Part shown: positions 8,072 to 16,846 of the stretch, piece after piece
Layout: each line of letters starts with the position of its first letter
How positions within the stretch are numbered: the first letter of the stretch is position 1
NCBI GenBank assembly: GCA_964577295.1
Contig: CAZNYN010000004.1
Coordinates: 39,594-103,593 of the forward strand
Length of the DNA stretch: 64,000 nucleotides
Direction: 5' to 3'
Origin: CAZNYN01 sp964577295
Lineage (GTDB): Bacteria > Synergistota > Synergistia > Synergistales > Synergistaceae
The notes under the pieces: generated by a model
What the model saw: only the letters and a program-made list of their open reading frames with translations
Told to the model about the DNA's origin: nothing
Databases searched by the model: none
Program-made: the position numbers and the translations under genes

Positions 8072-9207
8072 AAAAGACATCAACACTCATAATTTTGTTG
8101 GTATTCGTTGTGACAGGGCTGTTTCTGTTCAAAGATTCTTTCGGGAAAAAAGAGGACACGGCAAAGCTTCCTCCGTCTGAAACCATTACAATAGTCGATA
8201 ATCTTGACAATAAAGTTACAATGCCTAAGAAAATGGATAGAATAGCTGTAGCCGGAATCTTTCCGTTCCCGTCCATATTGAGCGTGTTCCTTGGCTCTGC
8301 GGAAAAAATTGTCGGTATGCCTCCTGCCTCGATGAGCGCGGCAAAGGCAGGGCTGCTTGCGGAACTCTTCCCGGAAATATTAAAGGCCGATACATCTTTT
8401 ACTTCCGGCGAAGATCTCAACATAGAAGAGCTTATCAAGCTGAAGCCTGATGTAGTATTCTACTCTTCGGGCAACGGAGAGTGGACAAAAATGTTTGCCG
8501 GTGCAGGAATTCCCGCTGTGGCTATTTCACCGCGCAAGTGGGACTATGATGTGCTGGAAACTTATGATAAGTGGATAGAGCTTTTAAGCGAGATGTTCCC
8601 AGAGAGCGCAAAAGCGAAGCAAGTATCTGCGTACAGCAAGGAGACCTATGACAAGATACAGAACAGAGTTAAAAATCTCAAAGAGAGCGAGAGAAAAAAA
8701 GTTCTCTTCCTCTTCCAATATGACGACCAGAAAATCGTAACATCAGGCAAACACTTCTTTGGGCAGTATTGGTGCGATGCCGTGGGAGCAAAGAATGCGG
8801 CTGAGGAGATAACTGTCGACAACGCCAACGCCAAGATAACGATGGAGCAGATATACAACTGGAATCCAGACGTTGTCTTCATCACAAACTTCACCCCGGC
8901 CATGCCGGATGACATCTACAGCGGCAAAATCGGCGGGCGGAGCTGGAATAATGTCAAAGCAGCAAAAACCGGAGATGTCTACAAAATGCCGCTAGGCTCC
9001 TACAGAAGCTACACGCCCGGTGCTGATACGCCCGTAACCCTGCTTTGGCTTGCTCAGAAGGTATATCCCGAACTTTTTAAAGATATAAATATAGAAAAAG
9101 AGGTAAAGGATTATTACAGCAAGCTTTACGGAATAGAGCTGACAGAGGAGCAGATAAAACGCATGTACAGTCCTGGTGCTAAGGCTGCCGAAGGATTTAA
9201 AAATTAA
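8068..9207 (+). CDS. TroA/FecB-type ABC transporter substrate-binding protein
   Basis: Extracytoplasmic binding protein of the iron-siderophore/corrinoid/molybdate (TroA-like) class, 379 residues. The N-terminus is a basic start followed by a hydrophobic stretch (about residues 4-20) and no lipobox cysteine, so it is exported or membrane-anchored rather than a typical lipoprotein. The family pattern NIEELIKLKPDVVFYSS and the C-terminal YRSYTPGADTPVTLLWLAQ are present. ATG 8068 overlaps the previous stop as ATGA, with a GGAAGCTGGAG ribosome binding region. The start at 8044 would lie well inside the NifK-like gene and is rejected. Its ligand may be iron, nickel, molybdate, heme or a corrinoid; the sequence does not decide. 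Confidence 0.85.
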   Translation: MKKTSTLIILLVFVVTGLFLFKDSFGKKEDTAKLPPSETITIVDNLDNKVTMPKKMDRIAVAGIFPFPSILSVFLGSAEKIVGMPPASMSAAKAGLLAELFPEILKADTSFTSGEDLNIEELIKLKPDVVFYSSGNGEWTKMFAGAGIPAVAISPRKWDYDVLETYDKWIELLSEMFPESAKAKQVSAYSKETYDKIQNRVKNLKESERKKVLFLFQYDDQKIVTSGKHFFGQYWCDAVGAKNAAEEITVDNANAKITMEQIYNWNPDVVFITNFTPAMPDDIYSGKIGGRSWNNVKAAKTGDVYKMPLGSYRSYTPGADTPVTLLWLAQKVYPELFKDINIEKEVKDYYSKLYGIELTEEQIKRMYSPGAKAAEGFKN

Positions 9208-9226
9208 ACGGCGTGCGGTTTTGGTG

Positions 9227-10240
9227 ATGACGAAGCAAAGGAAAGATTTCTTTTGGACGTTGGGAACGGCAGCAGTTCTTATTCTGCTCTCTGCTGCCGC
9301 TGTGACCATGGGGCGCTACTCTGTCAGCATGGAGGAGTTGGGCGCTGTTTTCTTCCCGTCTTTCTTTAAGAGCGTCAATCCTGCCCCTGCGGTCTATGAT
9401 GTGATATTCAACATAAGAATGCCCAGAGTTATTCTTGCCGTTTTGGCAGGGGCTGGGCTGGCTGTATCGGGCGGAGCTTTTCAGGCGATATTTTCAAATC
9501 CTCTTGCTACACCCGATACTTTGGGAGTCGCAACAGGGGCGTCGTTTGGGGCAGTGCTTGGCATATTGCTGGGAATGCCTTCCTCCGCGGTTCAGCTTTT
9601 TGCCCTTCTCTCGGGGCTGGCTGCCGTGGCGATAGTCTATTTTGTAAGCAGGGTGAGAGGTTCGTCCTCAATCATAATGATAATTTTGGCAGGTATGGTA
9701 GTAAGCGCTCTCTTTTCAGCGCTTGTATCCATGGTCAAATTTACGGCCGACCCTCAGGATGTCCTGCCGGCTGTCACATTTTGGCTTATGGGAAGCCTCT
9801 CTTCCGCTACAAAAAAGACCTTGGTCATAGGCTCTCCCCTAATAATAGCGGGAACTTTCACTATATATCTGCTGCGCTGGAAGCTCAACGCCATGACATT
9901 AAGCGAGGATGAAGCCCTCTCTTTGGGGATACCGGTCAAGGTTATAAGAATGGCTGTAATAATCTCGGCGGCTATGATAACAGCCTCCGTTGTATCCATG
10001 TGCGGACTTATAGGGTGGGTAGGGCTGCTCATTCCCCACATGGCGCGCATGATATTCGGCAATGACAACAGATATGTCATCCCCGCGTCTGTCGGATTCG
10101 GAGGTATCTTTATGCTGGTAATTGACACCGTGGCACGATGTGCCATGCCGTCTGAGATACCTGCTTCAATATTGACATCAGTCATAGGCGCGCCCTTTTT
10201 TATAGCTCTGCTTCGCAGAACAGGCGGTATAAAAGCATGA
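9227..10240 (+). CDS. FecCD-family ABC transporter permease
   Basis: Inner-membrane permease of the iron/B12-type (FecCD/BtuC) family, about 337 residues with around ten membrane segments. Recognisable family segments are NIRMPRVILAVLAGAGLAVSG, FSNPLATPDTLGVATGASFG and WVGLLIPHMARMI. The start is uncertain: ATG 9227 (or GTG 9224) lies 20 nt after the previous stop with only weak ribosome binding sequence. A start at 9176 inside the upstream gene lacks support. The gene overlaps the ATPase gene by 4 nt. It completes the importer that accompanies the nitrogenase-like enzyme. Confidence 0.88.
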   Translation: MTKQRKDFFWTLGTAAVLILLSAAAVTMGRYSVSMEELGAVFFPSFFKSVNPAPAVYDVIFNIRMPRVILAVLAGAGLAVSGGAFQAIFSNPLATPDTLGVATGASFGAVLGILLGMPSSAVQLFALLSGLAAVAIVYFVSRVRGSSSIIMIILAGMVVSALFSALVSMVKFTADPQDVLPAVTFWLMGSLSSATKKTLVIGSPLIIAGTFTIYLLRWKLNAMTLSEDEALSLGIPVKVIRMAVIISAAMITASVVSMCGLIGWVGLLIPHMARMIFGNDNRYVIPASVGFGGIFMLVIDTVARCAMPSEIPASILTSVIGAPFFIALLRRTGGIKA

Positions 10241-11298
10241 TATTTGAAGTCAAGGGCGGTTCCTATTCATATGACGGAAAGAACGATGTATTTAATAACA
10301 TATCCTTTTCCGTAAGCGAGCCTGAAATTCTCTCAATTCTAGGTGCCAACGGAGCGGGAAAAACAACTCTTATGAAGTGTATGATAGGACTTTTGCGCTG
10401 GGCCGGCGGAAGTTCCTTTATAGACGGATGCGACATAAGAAATATGGCGGCTAAAGCTTTTTGGAAAAGGGTCGGTTATGTGCCTCAGGCAAAACAGACC
10501 TCGTTTGTATATACTGTGGGAGAGTTGGCATTGCTCGGAAGAAATCCCCACCTCGGCGAATTTGCCATGCCGCGCGAGAAGGATTTTAAAATTGTTGATG
10601 AAGCTCTCGATATTTTAGGTATACTTCATTTGAAGGATAAACTTTGCAGCAGAATCAGCGGGGGGGAATACCAGCTCGCGGTGATAGCAAGAGCCGTGGC
10701 GGCAAAGCCCTCACTTCTCGTGCTTGATGAGCCTGAATCGAACCTTGATTTTAAAAATCAAATGCTTGTTCTGAGAAGCATATCGATGCTATGCAAAGAG
10801 CGCGATATGTCCGCTGTGATAAACACACATTATCCGGAACACGCTCTTGATATATCGCAGAAAGCACTTCTGCTGATGCCTGACAAAAAAGTTATTTTCG
10901 GAGAAAGTGCGGAAGTGCTGCATGAAAAAAATTTGCAGTCGGCTTTTGATGTGCCTGTTCACATACACAGATTCAGGCTTGGAAAGAAAGAATATGCATG
11001 CATCCTACCTATGGAGGAAGAAACATGCGAACTTACGGAAAGGGTTGTTCAAATGGAGACAAGAATAGCGCAGATAGGAATAATAGTGGAAGACCCCGAT
11101 GCGGTCGAAAAGATAAACTCCCTGCTTCACGAGTACAGCAAATATATTGTCGGCAGAATGGGGCTGCCGTATAAAGAACGCAACATTTCTATTATAAGTG
11201 TGATACTCGATGCACCGAATGACGTAATAAGCGCTGTATCGGGAAAACTGGGAATGTACCCGGGGGTAAGCGCAAAGACAGTGTACTCCAAAATTTAA
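10237..11298 (+). CDS. ABC transporter ATPase (FecE/BtuD type) fused to a TM1266-like regulatory domain
   Basis: Residues 1 to about 255 are a siderophore/B12-type ABC ATPase: Walker A GANGAGKT (36-43), signature ISGGEYQLAVIARA, and Walker B LLVLDEPESNLD. Residues 273-353 form a separate 81-residue domain that matches the pattern I know for the TM1266-like putative iron-only hydrogenase system regulator family (NikR C-terminal-like fold): IGIIVEDPDAVEKIN, GRMGLPYKERNISIIS and SGKLGMYPGVSAKT. An internal ATG at 11053 with GGAAAGGG 7 nt upstream could also produce this domain alone. The domain may sense metal or cofactor status, or couple import to assembly of the complex; this is inference. 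Confidence 0.83.
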   Translation: MIFEVKGGSYSYDGKNDVFNNISFSVSEPEILSILGANGAGKTTLMKCMIGLLRWAGGSSFIDGCDIRNMAAKAFWKRVGYVPQAKQTSFVYTVGELALLGRNPHLGEFAMPREKDFKIVDEALDILGILHLKDKLCSRISGGEYQLAVIARAVAAKPSLLVLDEPESNLDFKNQMLVLRSISMLCKERDMSAVINTHYPEHALDISQKALLLMPDKKVIFGESAEVLHEKNLQSAFDVPVHIHRFRLGKKEYACILPMEEETCELTERVVQMETRIAQIGIIVEDPDAVEKINSLLHEYSKYIVGRMGLPYKERNISIISVILDAPNDVISAVSGKLGMYPGVSAKTVYSKI

Positions 11299-11404
11299 GA
11301 GGTTTTTGCCCTTTTTTATATCAGAACTTGCAAAGTTTGCTCTGTTGGGGGTAAACTTCAAACGGTACGTAAACTTCAGCAAAAATGATATGGGTGGGAT
11401 TTTT

Positions 11405-12586
11405 ATGTCGGAAGATATATTTGCACAGTCGCTTAAAATGCACAGGGAGCTCAAAGGAAAACTCAACATAGATTGCCGCAGAGAGATAAAAAGCATGGAA
11501 GATCTCTCCTTGGTATACACCCCGGGCGTCGCCGAGCCTTGCCGTGAAATAGAGCGCGACAGAGATGCTATCTGGGATGTGACAATGAAGAACAATCTTG
11601 TCGCGGTTATCACGGACGGAACAGCCGTTCTCGGACTGGGAGATATCGGCCCTGCCGCCTCGCTGCCAGTAATGGAGGGCAAGAGCTGCCTCTTCAAGAG
11701 ATTTGCAGGCATAGACTCAATCCCGCTTGCGGTTGACACAAAAGATGTCGATGAATTTGTCGATACCGTAGCCAGAATAGCAGTCTCCTTCGGAGGTATA
11801 AATCTTGAGGACATATCGGCCCCCAGCTGCTTTGAAATAGAGCGCAGACTTCAGGATAGGCTTGATATACCGGTATTCCACGATGATCAGCACGGAACCG
11901 CTGTCATTGCTCTTGCCGCCTACAAAAACGCACTTCGCCTTGTAGGCAAAAAATTAGACGAGGCTCGCCTTGTCATAAACGGAGCCGGCGCGGCGGGAAG
12001 CTCAATAGCCAGATATTTCCTGTCGGCAGGTGTCAAAAATATCGTAATGTGCGATATCAACGGCGCTCTCTGCGAAGGCTTTGAAGAAGGGCTGAACAGC
12101 GCCCAGATCGAACTCTCCAAAATTACCAACCCGGATATAATGCGCGGAACTCTTGCCGATGTCATAAAAGGAGCAGACGCTTTCTTGGGAGTATCTCGCC
12201 CCGGACTTTTGACAGGCGCTATGGTCAGGACAATGGCTGACAAAGCCGTGGTCTTTGCAATGGCAAACCCCACTCCCGAAATATTCCCGTACGAAGCTCT
12301 TGCCGCAGGCGCAGCAGTAGTAGCCACAGGCCGCAGTGATTTCCCGAATCAGGTCAACAACTGCCTCGGCTTCCCAGGAATTTTCAAGGGAGCTCTTGAT
12401 GTTCGCGCCCGCAGAATAAACGAAGAGATGAAGCTTGCTGCTTCAGAGGCTCTTTCCTCACTGGTATCGGACAGAGAGCTCTCAAATGAATATATCATCC
12501 CGAGCGCCCTTGACCCCAGAGTTGTTCCCGCAGTGGCAAAAGCAGTTGCGGATGCCGCCGTGAAAACAAAGGTCGCGAGAATATAG
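11405..12586 (+). CDS. NAD(P)-dependent malic enzyme
   Basis: Oxidative decarboxylation of malate to pyruvate and CO2. At 393 residues it is the short bacterial malic enzyme. Features are the N-terminal LVYTPGVAEPC, the metal/substrate region GDIGP, the catalytic lysine region VMEGKSCLFKRF, FHDDQHGTA, and the nucleotide-binding INGAGAAGSSIA. ATG 11405 is chosen for GGGTGGGA 5 nt upstream; the open frame from 11306 has no family homology in its first 33 residues. The gene lies 106 nt after the transporter operon and 31 nt before lysA. Confidence 0.9.
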   Translation: MSEDIFAQSLKMHRELKGKLNIDCRREIKSMEDLSLVYTPGVAEPCREIERDRDAIWDVTMKNNLVAVITDGTAVLGLGDIGPAASLPVMEGKSCLFKRFAGIDSIPLAVDTKDVDEFVDTVARIAVSFGGINLEDISAPSCFEIERRLQDRLDIPVFHDDQHGTAVIALAAYKNALRLVGKKLDEARLVINGAGAAGSSIARYFLSAGVKNIVMCDINGALCEGFEEGLNSAQIELSKITNPDIMRGTLADVIKGADAFLGVSRPGLLTGAMVRTMADKAVVFAMANPTPEIFPYEALAAGAAVVATGRSDFPNQVNNCLGFPGIFKGALDVRARRINEEMKLAASEALSSLVSDRELSNEYIIPSALDPRVVPAVAKAVADAAVKTKVARI

Positions 12587-12617
12587 CTTGATCAAAAGTG
12601 GGGAGGCGCAGAGAGCA

Positions 12618-13838
12618 ATGCTATTTTTGGACAGTAAACTAGCTAAAGAAACAGCGGAAAAATTCGGCACTCCTCTTTATGTTTATGACGAGAGAGTACT
12701 GCGCCAAAGGTGCGGAGATCTTATGAACTCTTTCGGCGGAAGACTGCACCCGAGCTACTCTGCAAAAGCAAATTCCAACATTGCTCTTCTGAAAATTATA
12801 AGAGAAGAGGGACTTCGTGCAGATGCTATGTCACCTGGCGAAATATTCACTCTGCAAAAGGCGGGTTTTGCACCCGAAGAAATATTTTACATAGGCAACA
12901 ACGTCTCTGCGGAGGAAATGCTCTATGCGGCAGAGAGAGGCATACTTGTAAGCGTAGACTCTCTCTCCCAGCTTGAAACCTTCGGAAAAATCAACAGAGG
13001 CGGAAAAGTCGCAATGCGCTTTAATCCCGGCCTCGGAGCGGGACACTGCGACAAAGTTGTGACTGCGGGGCATGAGACAAAATTCGGCATACAGGCGGAA
13101 TTCTGCGCCGAAGCCAAAGAGATTCTCGCCGAGTATGAACTTGAAGCGGTAGGGATAAATCAGCACATAGGCTCCCTGTTTCTCGACCCGTCACCTTATG
13201 TCGAAGCGGCAGGCAATTTGCTTCAAATGGTGCTGACTCACTTCCCCGGACTGAAATTTGTCGATTTTGGCGGAGGCTTCGGAGTCCCTTACAAAAGCGG
13301 CGAAAAACGCCTCGACTTTACCCTGCTGCGGGAGCTGCTTCTGCCTCTGTTGGATAAATTTACGGAGCAATATGACAACAAAGAAATAATTTTTAAATGT
13401 GAGCCTGGCAGGTATGTCGCAGCGGAATGCGGTGTTGTGCTCGGAAGAGTTCATTCGATAAAAGAAAATTACGGCAATGTCTATGTAGGAACTGACATAG
13501 GCTTCAACGTACTTGCTCGTCCCCTAATATACGATTCGTACCATGAAATCAGCGTGTTGCCTGAGCAGTCGTCTGGGAAAGAGTACGAAGGAAATCTGTC
13601 TGTTGTCGGAAATATTTGTGAAAGCGGAGATATCTTGGCAAAAGGAAGAGATATAGGAAAAGTCAAAGAGGGAGATATCGTCGTTGTCTCAAATGCGGGA
13701 GCATACGGCTACTCTATGGCATCAAACTACAACTGCCGCCTCCGTCCCGCCGAAGTTCTGATAAGAGAAGACGGAAGAGTTGAACTGATAAGAGAAAGAG
13801 ACTCTTTAGAAAGCCTGCTGCAAAATTTTCCCCAATAA
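12618..13838 (+). CDS. lysA: Diaminopimelate decarboxylase LysA
   Basis: Last step of lysine biosynthesis: meso-diaminopimelate to L-lysine and CO2, PLP-dependent. At 406 residues it is a fold-type III enzyme. PLP lysine K50 is in HPSYSAKAN. The other PLP and substrate motifs are HIGSLF, DFGGGFGVPY, CEPGRY and GAYGYSMASNYN. ATG 12618 has GGGGAGG 11 nt upstream; TTG 12588 is a less likely start. A strong bidirectional terminator follows immediately. Confidence 0.93.
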   Translation: MLFLDSKLAKETAEKFGTPLYVYDERVLRQRCGDLMNSFGGRLHPSYSAKANSNIALLKIIREEGLRADAMSPGEIFTLQKAGFAPEEIFYIGNNVSAEEMLYAAERGILVSVDSLSQLETFGKINRGGKVAMRFNPGLGAGHCDKVVTAGHETKFGIQAEFCAEAKEILAEYELEAVGINQHIGSLFLDPSPYVEAAGNLLQMVLTHFPGLKFVDFGGGFGVPYKSGEKRLDFTLLRELLLPLLDKFTEQYDNKEIIFKCEPGRYVAAECGVVLGRVHSIKENYGNVYVGTDIGFNVLARPLIYDSYHEISVLPEQSSGKEYEGNLSVVGNICESGDILAKGRDIGKVKEGDIVVVSNAGAYGYSMASNYNCRLRPAEVLIREDGRVELIRERDSLESLLQNFPQ

Positions 13839-13840
13839 TA

Positions 13841-13873
13841 AAAAAGAGCCCCCTGCAAAAGGGGCTCTTTTTT
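13841..13873. terminator. Bidirectional intrinsic terminator between lysA and the PQQ-propeller gene
   Basis: AAAGAGCCCC (13843-13852) pairs with GGGGCTCTTT (13861-13870) around an 8-nt loop. A-rich sequence precedes it and a T-run follows, so it can terminate both convergent genes. Confidence 0.9.
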
Positions 13874-13885
13874 ATATAGATAGAG

Positions 13886-14989
13886 TTACTTTAAAGTGCA
13901 TACCTTCCCATCAGCGCCTGCTATGACAATTCTGTCTCCCGCTATTGCGGGCGATGTCACTACATCAGCTTTAAAGGGAGCTCTCCATACAACTGCGCCT
14001 GTGGCGTCGTCAAGGCAGACAAGCACATCGCTGTTAGTTCCGAAGAATACTCTGTTTGCAAAGCCCGCGGGGGAGGAGTAGACAGATTCATTAGCCTTGT
14101 AATTCCAGACAAGGCTGCCTGTCTTTGCATCAACAGCGTTGACCCAGCCTTTGATATTTCCGAAGATAACCTTTCCGTTCTGGACAAGGGGAGATGTCTC
14201 TATCTGAGCCTTGGAATCAAATTTCCATATTACGGCCTGATGCTTTATCCTCGCGCAGTAGAGCTTTCCGTCCTGGCTTGTAAAGTAAAGATGACCGTCG
14301 GCCACTGCAGGAGCAGCCTTAATGACTCCTCCGACCACCGCGCGCCACTTCATTGCGCCTGTGGCCGCATCGATTGCAAACATTTTGCCCTCGTCGTTGC
14401 CGACATAGACAACTCCGCCTGCGACAACAGGAGAGCCCTGAACTGCGCGCTCTGTCTTAAACTTCCACTTCTGCCAGCCTGTCTTGATATTGACGGCATA
14501 GACATATCCGTCATTTGAACCGAAATAGACAACACCGTCAGCCACGGCCGGGGATGAGTGTACACTGTTGTGAGTTGTAAATTTCCATATCATCTGCCCA
14601 GTAGCGGCATTTATGCAGTACATCTTGCCGTCGTAGCTTCCGACAAAAAGTTTGCCGTCAACAACAGCCGGCGATGATGCAACCCAGTTCCCTGTGTGGA
14701 ATGTCCAGACGATATCTCCGTTTCTTATGTCGAGGGCATATATACTGCCGTCATTAGAGCCTATAATGGCAAGAGTGCCGTATATGGCAGGCGACGACTG
14801 TATTGCATCAGGCAGCTTCACAGTCCAGTCTTTAACTCCGGTAAATGATGTCTTTGACTCACTTGTGCTGAGAGAGCCGGTTCTGTTGCCGTTTGCCCTG
14901 AACATCGGCCAGTCCTGAGCGTAGGACGAATTTGCCGCCAACAGCAGCAAGAATGCGGTAATGATTATTTTCTTCGAAAAAAGTTTCAT
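13886..14989 (-). CDS. Exported PQQ-like beta-propeller repeat protein
   Basis: A signal peptide (KK start, hydrophobic core, cleavage near SYA-QD) is followed by about eight repeats of roughly 40 residues. The repeat pattern is SSPAV-DG-YFGS-DGK-YAIDA-TG--WKF, typical of PQQ_2/WD-like eight-bladed propellers. Seven units are complete and the last is short. It is probably an extracytoplasmic scaffold or binding protein related in fold to BamB and quinoprotein dehydrogenases. No catalytic domain is present, so no reaction can be assigned. ATG 14989 is chosen because GAGGTG lies 8 nt upstream; the codons at 14998 and 14995 are too close to it. Confidence 0.85.
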   Translation of the reverse strand: MKLFSKKIIITAFLLLLAANSSYAQDWPMFRANGNRTGSLSTSESKTSFTGVKDWTVKLPDAIQSSPAIYGTLAIIGSNDGSIYALDIRNGDIVWTFHTGNWVASSPAVVDGKLFVGSYDGKMYCINAATGQMIWKFTTHNSVHSSPAVADGVVYFGSNDGYVYAVNIKTGWQKWKFKTERAVQGSPVVAGGVVYVGNDEGKMFAIDAATGAMKWRAVVGGVIKAAPAVADGHLYFTSQDGKLYCARIKHQAVIWKFDSKAQIETSPLVQNGKVIFGNIKGWVNAVDAKTGSLVWNYKANESVYSSPAGFANRVFFGTNSDVLVCLDDATGAVVWRAPFKADVVTSPAIAGDRIVIAGADGKVCTLK

Positions 14990-15108
14990 GTCCATCACAC
15001 CTCTCTGTTTCTTATAAACAGATATTAAATGTGTTTTTGTAAATATGTATCGTGTAAAAACATGATAATCTTCCCGCTTACCTGTTGTTTATCAGACGGA
15101 CTATGTTG

Positions 15109-16155
15109 CTATGAATCAAAAGAACTTTTCGTCTCGTTCGCTATCTTTACAAGAATAAGCATGACAGGAACTTCTGTCAGAACTCCCACAACAGTGGCAA
15201 GAGCCGCAGGGGAGGATGTGCCGAAGAGTGCTATGGCAACAGCCACCGAGAGCTCAAAAAAATTCGACGCTCCGATCATTCCCGCCGGAGCTGCGATATT
15301 ATGGGGCAGCTTCAGCATCCTGCAGGCAAAATAGGCGATGAAAAAAATAAAGAAAGTCTGCAGTATCAGAGGCACGGCAATCAGCAAAATGTGCAAGGGA
15401 TTATTCAAAATAACATCGCCCTGAAAAGAGAACAAAAGAATTAATGTCAGCAGCAGACCTATTTCTGTGGCATTGTCAAATTTGCCGGCAAAGCTGTTTT
15501 CAAAATAATATGCTCCCTTGCTTTTTGTAACCCAAACCCTTGTGAGTATTCCTCCTGCAAGAGGAATTACCACGAACAAAATTACCGAAAGAATCAATGT
15601 ATCCCACGGTACAGACACATCGGAAACTCCGAGCAAAAACTTTACAATAGGCACAAACGCAATGAGAATGATCAAATCATTGGTTGCAACCTGCACCACA
15701 GTGTAAGCCGGGCTGCCCTTGGTCAGAGTGCTCCATACAAACACCATTGCCGTGCATGGGGCCGCTCCCAGAAGAACAGCCCCGGCCAAATACTCTTTTG
15801 CCAAGTCTGGTGCTATCATATCCTTAAACACAACATAGAAAAATAGCGATGCAATGCCATACATTGTAAATGGCTTTATAAGCCAGTTTGTAATCCATGT
15901 GACAAAGAGCCCTTTCGGGTTGCTTCCGGCATCCTTAATGCTCTGGAAATCAACCTTCATCATCATAGGGTAAATCATAATCCAAATAAGAATGGCAACC
16001 GGTATAGAGACATTCGCATATTCAAACTGATTCAAAAATTTCGGAACAGCCGGAATAAATTTACCGATGAGCACGCCTGCAGCCATGCAGAGCGCAACCC
16101 ACACAGTTAAGTATTTTTGAAAGAACCCGATACCCTGTGTTTTTTCGTCGCCCAT
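15109..16155 (-). CDS. acr3: Arsenite efflux transporter, ACR3 family
   Basis: Ten-segment membrane transporter, 348 residues, exporting arsenite (or antimonite) driven by ion motive force. The Acr3 segments are visible: WIMIYPMMMKVDF, the conserved cysteine in LLGAAPCTAMVFVWS, and APAGMIGASNFFELSVAVAIALFG. ATG 16155 is used because TGAGGTGC lies just upstream; a longer frame from 16185 overlaps the thioredoxin-like gene. It is the last gene of the arsR-type operon. Confidence 0.9.
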   Translation of the reverse strand: MGDEKTQGIGFFQKYLTVWVALCMAAGVLIGKFIPAVPKFLNQFEYANVSIPVAILIWIMIYPMMMKVDFQSIKDAGSNPKGLFVTWITNWLIKPFTMYGIASLFFYVVFKDMIAPDLAKEYLAGAVLLGAAPCTAMVFVWSTLTKGSPAYTVVQVATNDLIILIAFVPIVKFLLGVSDVSVPWDTLILSVILFVVIPLAGGILTRVWVTKSKGAYYFENSFAGKFDNATEIGLLLTLILLFSFQGDVILNNPLHILLIAVPLILQTFFIFFIAYFACRMLKLPHNIAAPAGMIGASNFFELSVAVAIALFGTSSPAALATVVGVLTEVPVMLILVKIANETKSSFDS

Positions 16156-16165
16156 AGAAAGCACC

Positions 16166-16537
16166 TCATTTTTTTGCAGCGTCATCGGTCTTGCTCTTTA
16201 CCTTTTGCAGTATTGTTATAACTTCCTCTGTTTTCAATACCTTACCCAAAGATACCACTTTACCGTCTACCACAAGTGCCGGTGTAGTCATAACTCCGTA
16301 TGCCGCAATCTGCGCAAAATCGGTGATATGGTCAATAGCTGTATCCATGCCAAGCTGTTCTAATGCCGCTTTTACCGCAGCTTCAAGCTGATTGCATTTT
16401 ACACAGCCTGAACCGAGGACTTTAACCGAAGCACCCTCAGACTTGGCAGCCTGTGCCTGTTTCATTGTTTCCGCGCCGCACTTTCCACCGCAGCAGCACT
16501 GACTTGTTTCTTCTTTCTTTTTTCCGAATAATGCCAT
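16166..16537 (-). CDS. Small thioredoxin-fold redox protein of the arsenic operon
   Basis: A protein of 123 residues. Residues 14-20 form a cysteine-rich, possibly metal-binding N-terminus (CCCGGKC). A thioredoxin-like domain of the redox-active disulfide protein 2 type follows, with active site CVKC after LGSG and the cis-proline region VMTTPALVV. AGGAGGAAC precedes ATG 16537. In this operon it may reduce, bind or hand over arsenic species, or act in thiol redox control. The exact partner is not known. Confidence 0.82.
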   Translation of the reverse strand: MALFGKKKEETSQCCCGGKCGAETMKQAQAAKSEGASVKVLGSGCVKCNQLEAAVKAALEQLGMDTAIDHITDFAQIAAYGVMTTPALVVDGKVVSLGKVLKTEEVITILQKVKSKTDDAAKK

Positions 16538-16563
16538 AATAAGTTCCTCCTATATGAGTTTGA

Positions 16564-16833
16564 TTAAAAACCTAAGTAAAACATGTAAAAACCTATTGCT
16601 AAAATGACAACGCCCATCACAGCTTTGATTACTGTGCCGTTCTTCCCGTGCCTGCCTCTCCGTAAGTTCTTCTTGATGTACAGCGAAATTTGTTCCTTTG
16701 TAGCCTTGGCAGAGTACAATCTCAGATTAACGGCTGAATCTCTTCGGCAGTACGGCTTTTCCTCCGCTAAAAACAGAAGTACCTCAATCTATACGTGAGA
16801 TCTAATCAATTACCGCCGCCAGTTTTTAGCCAT
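16564..16833 (-). pseudogene. Degenerate small membrane protein gene with two in-frame stops
   Basis: A strong ribosome binding site (AGGAGG) precedes ATG 16833. The frame reads MAKNWRR, then TAA, then after six more codons TAG, and then runs open in the same frame for 74 codons to TAA at 16564. The downstream part has a basic segment (YIKKNLRRGRHGKNG) and one membrane helix (VIKAVMGVVILAIGFYMFYLGF, about 22 residues with its tail). It could be a decayed gene, or translated from an internal TTG. It lies between the permease and thioredoxin-like genes, in the same orientation. I do not recognise the family. Confidence 0.45.
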
Positions 16834-16846
16834 ATTCTTGCCTCCT

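Noticed and set aside
16604..16798. Plus-strand open frame opposite the degenerate ars-operon gene
   Set aside because: It lacks a ribosome binding site and is explained as the complement of the minus-strand coding sequence.
16564..16833. Stop-codon read-through or recoding in the small ars-operon gene
   Set aside because: The in-frame stops are TAA and TAG, not TGA, and no recoding signal is visible; decay or an internal start is simpler.
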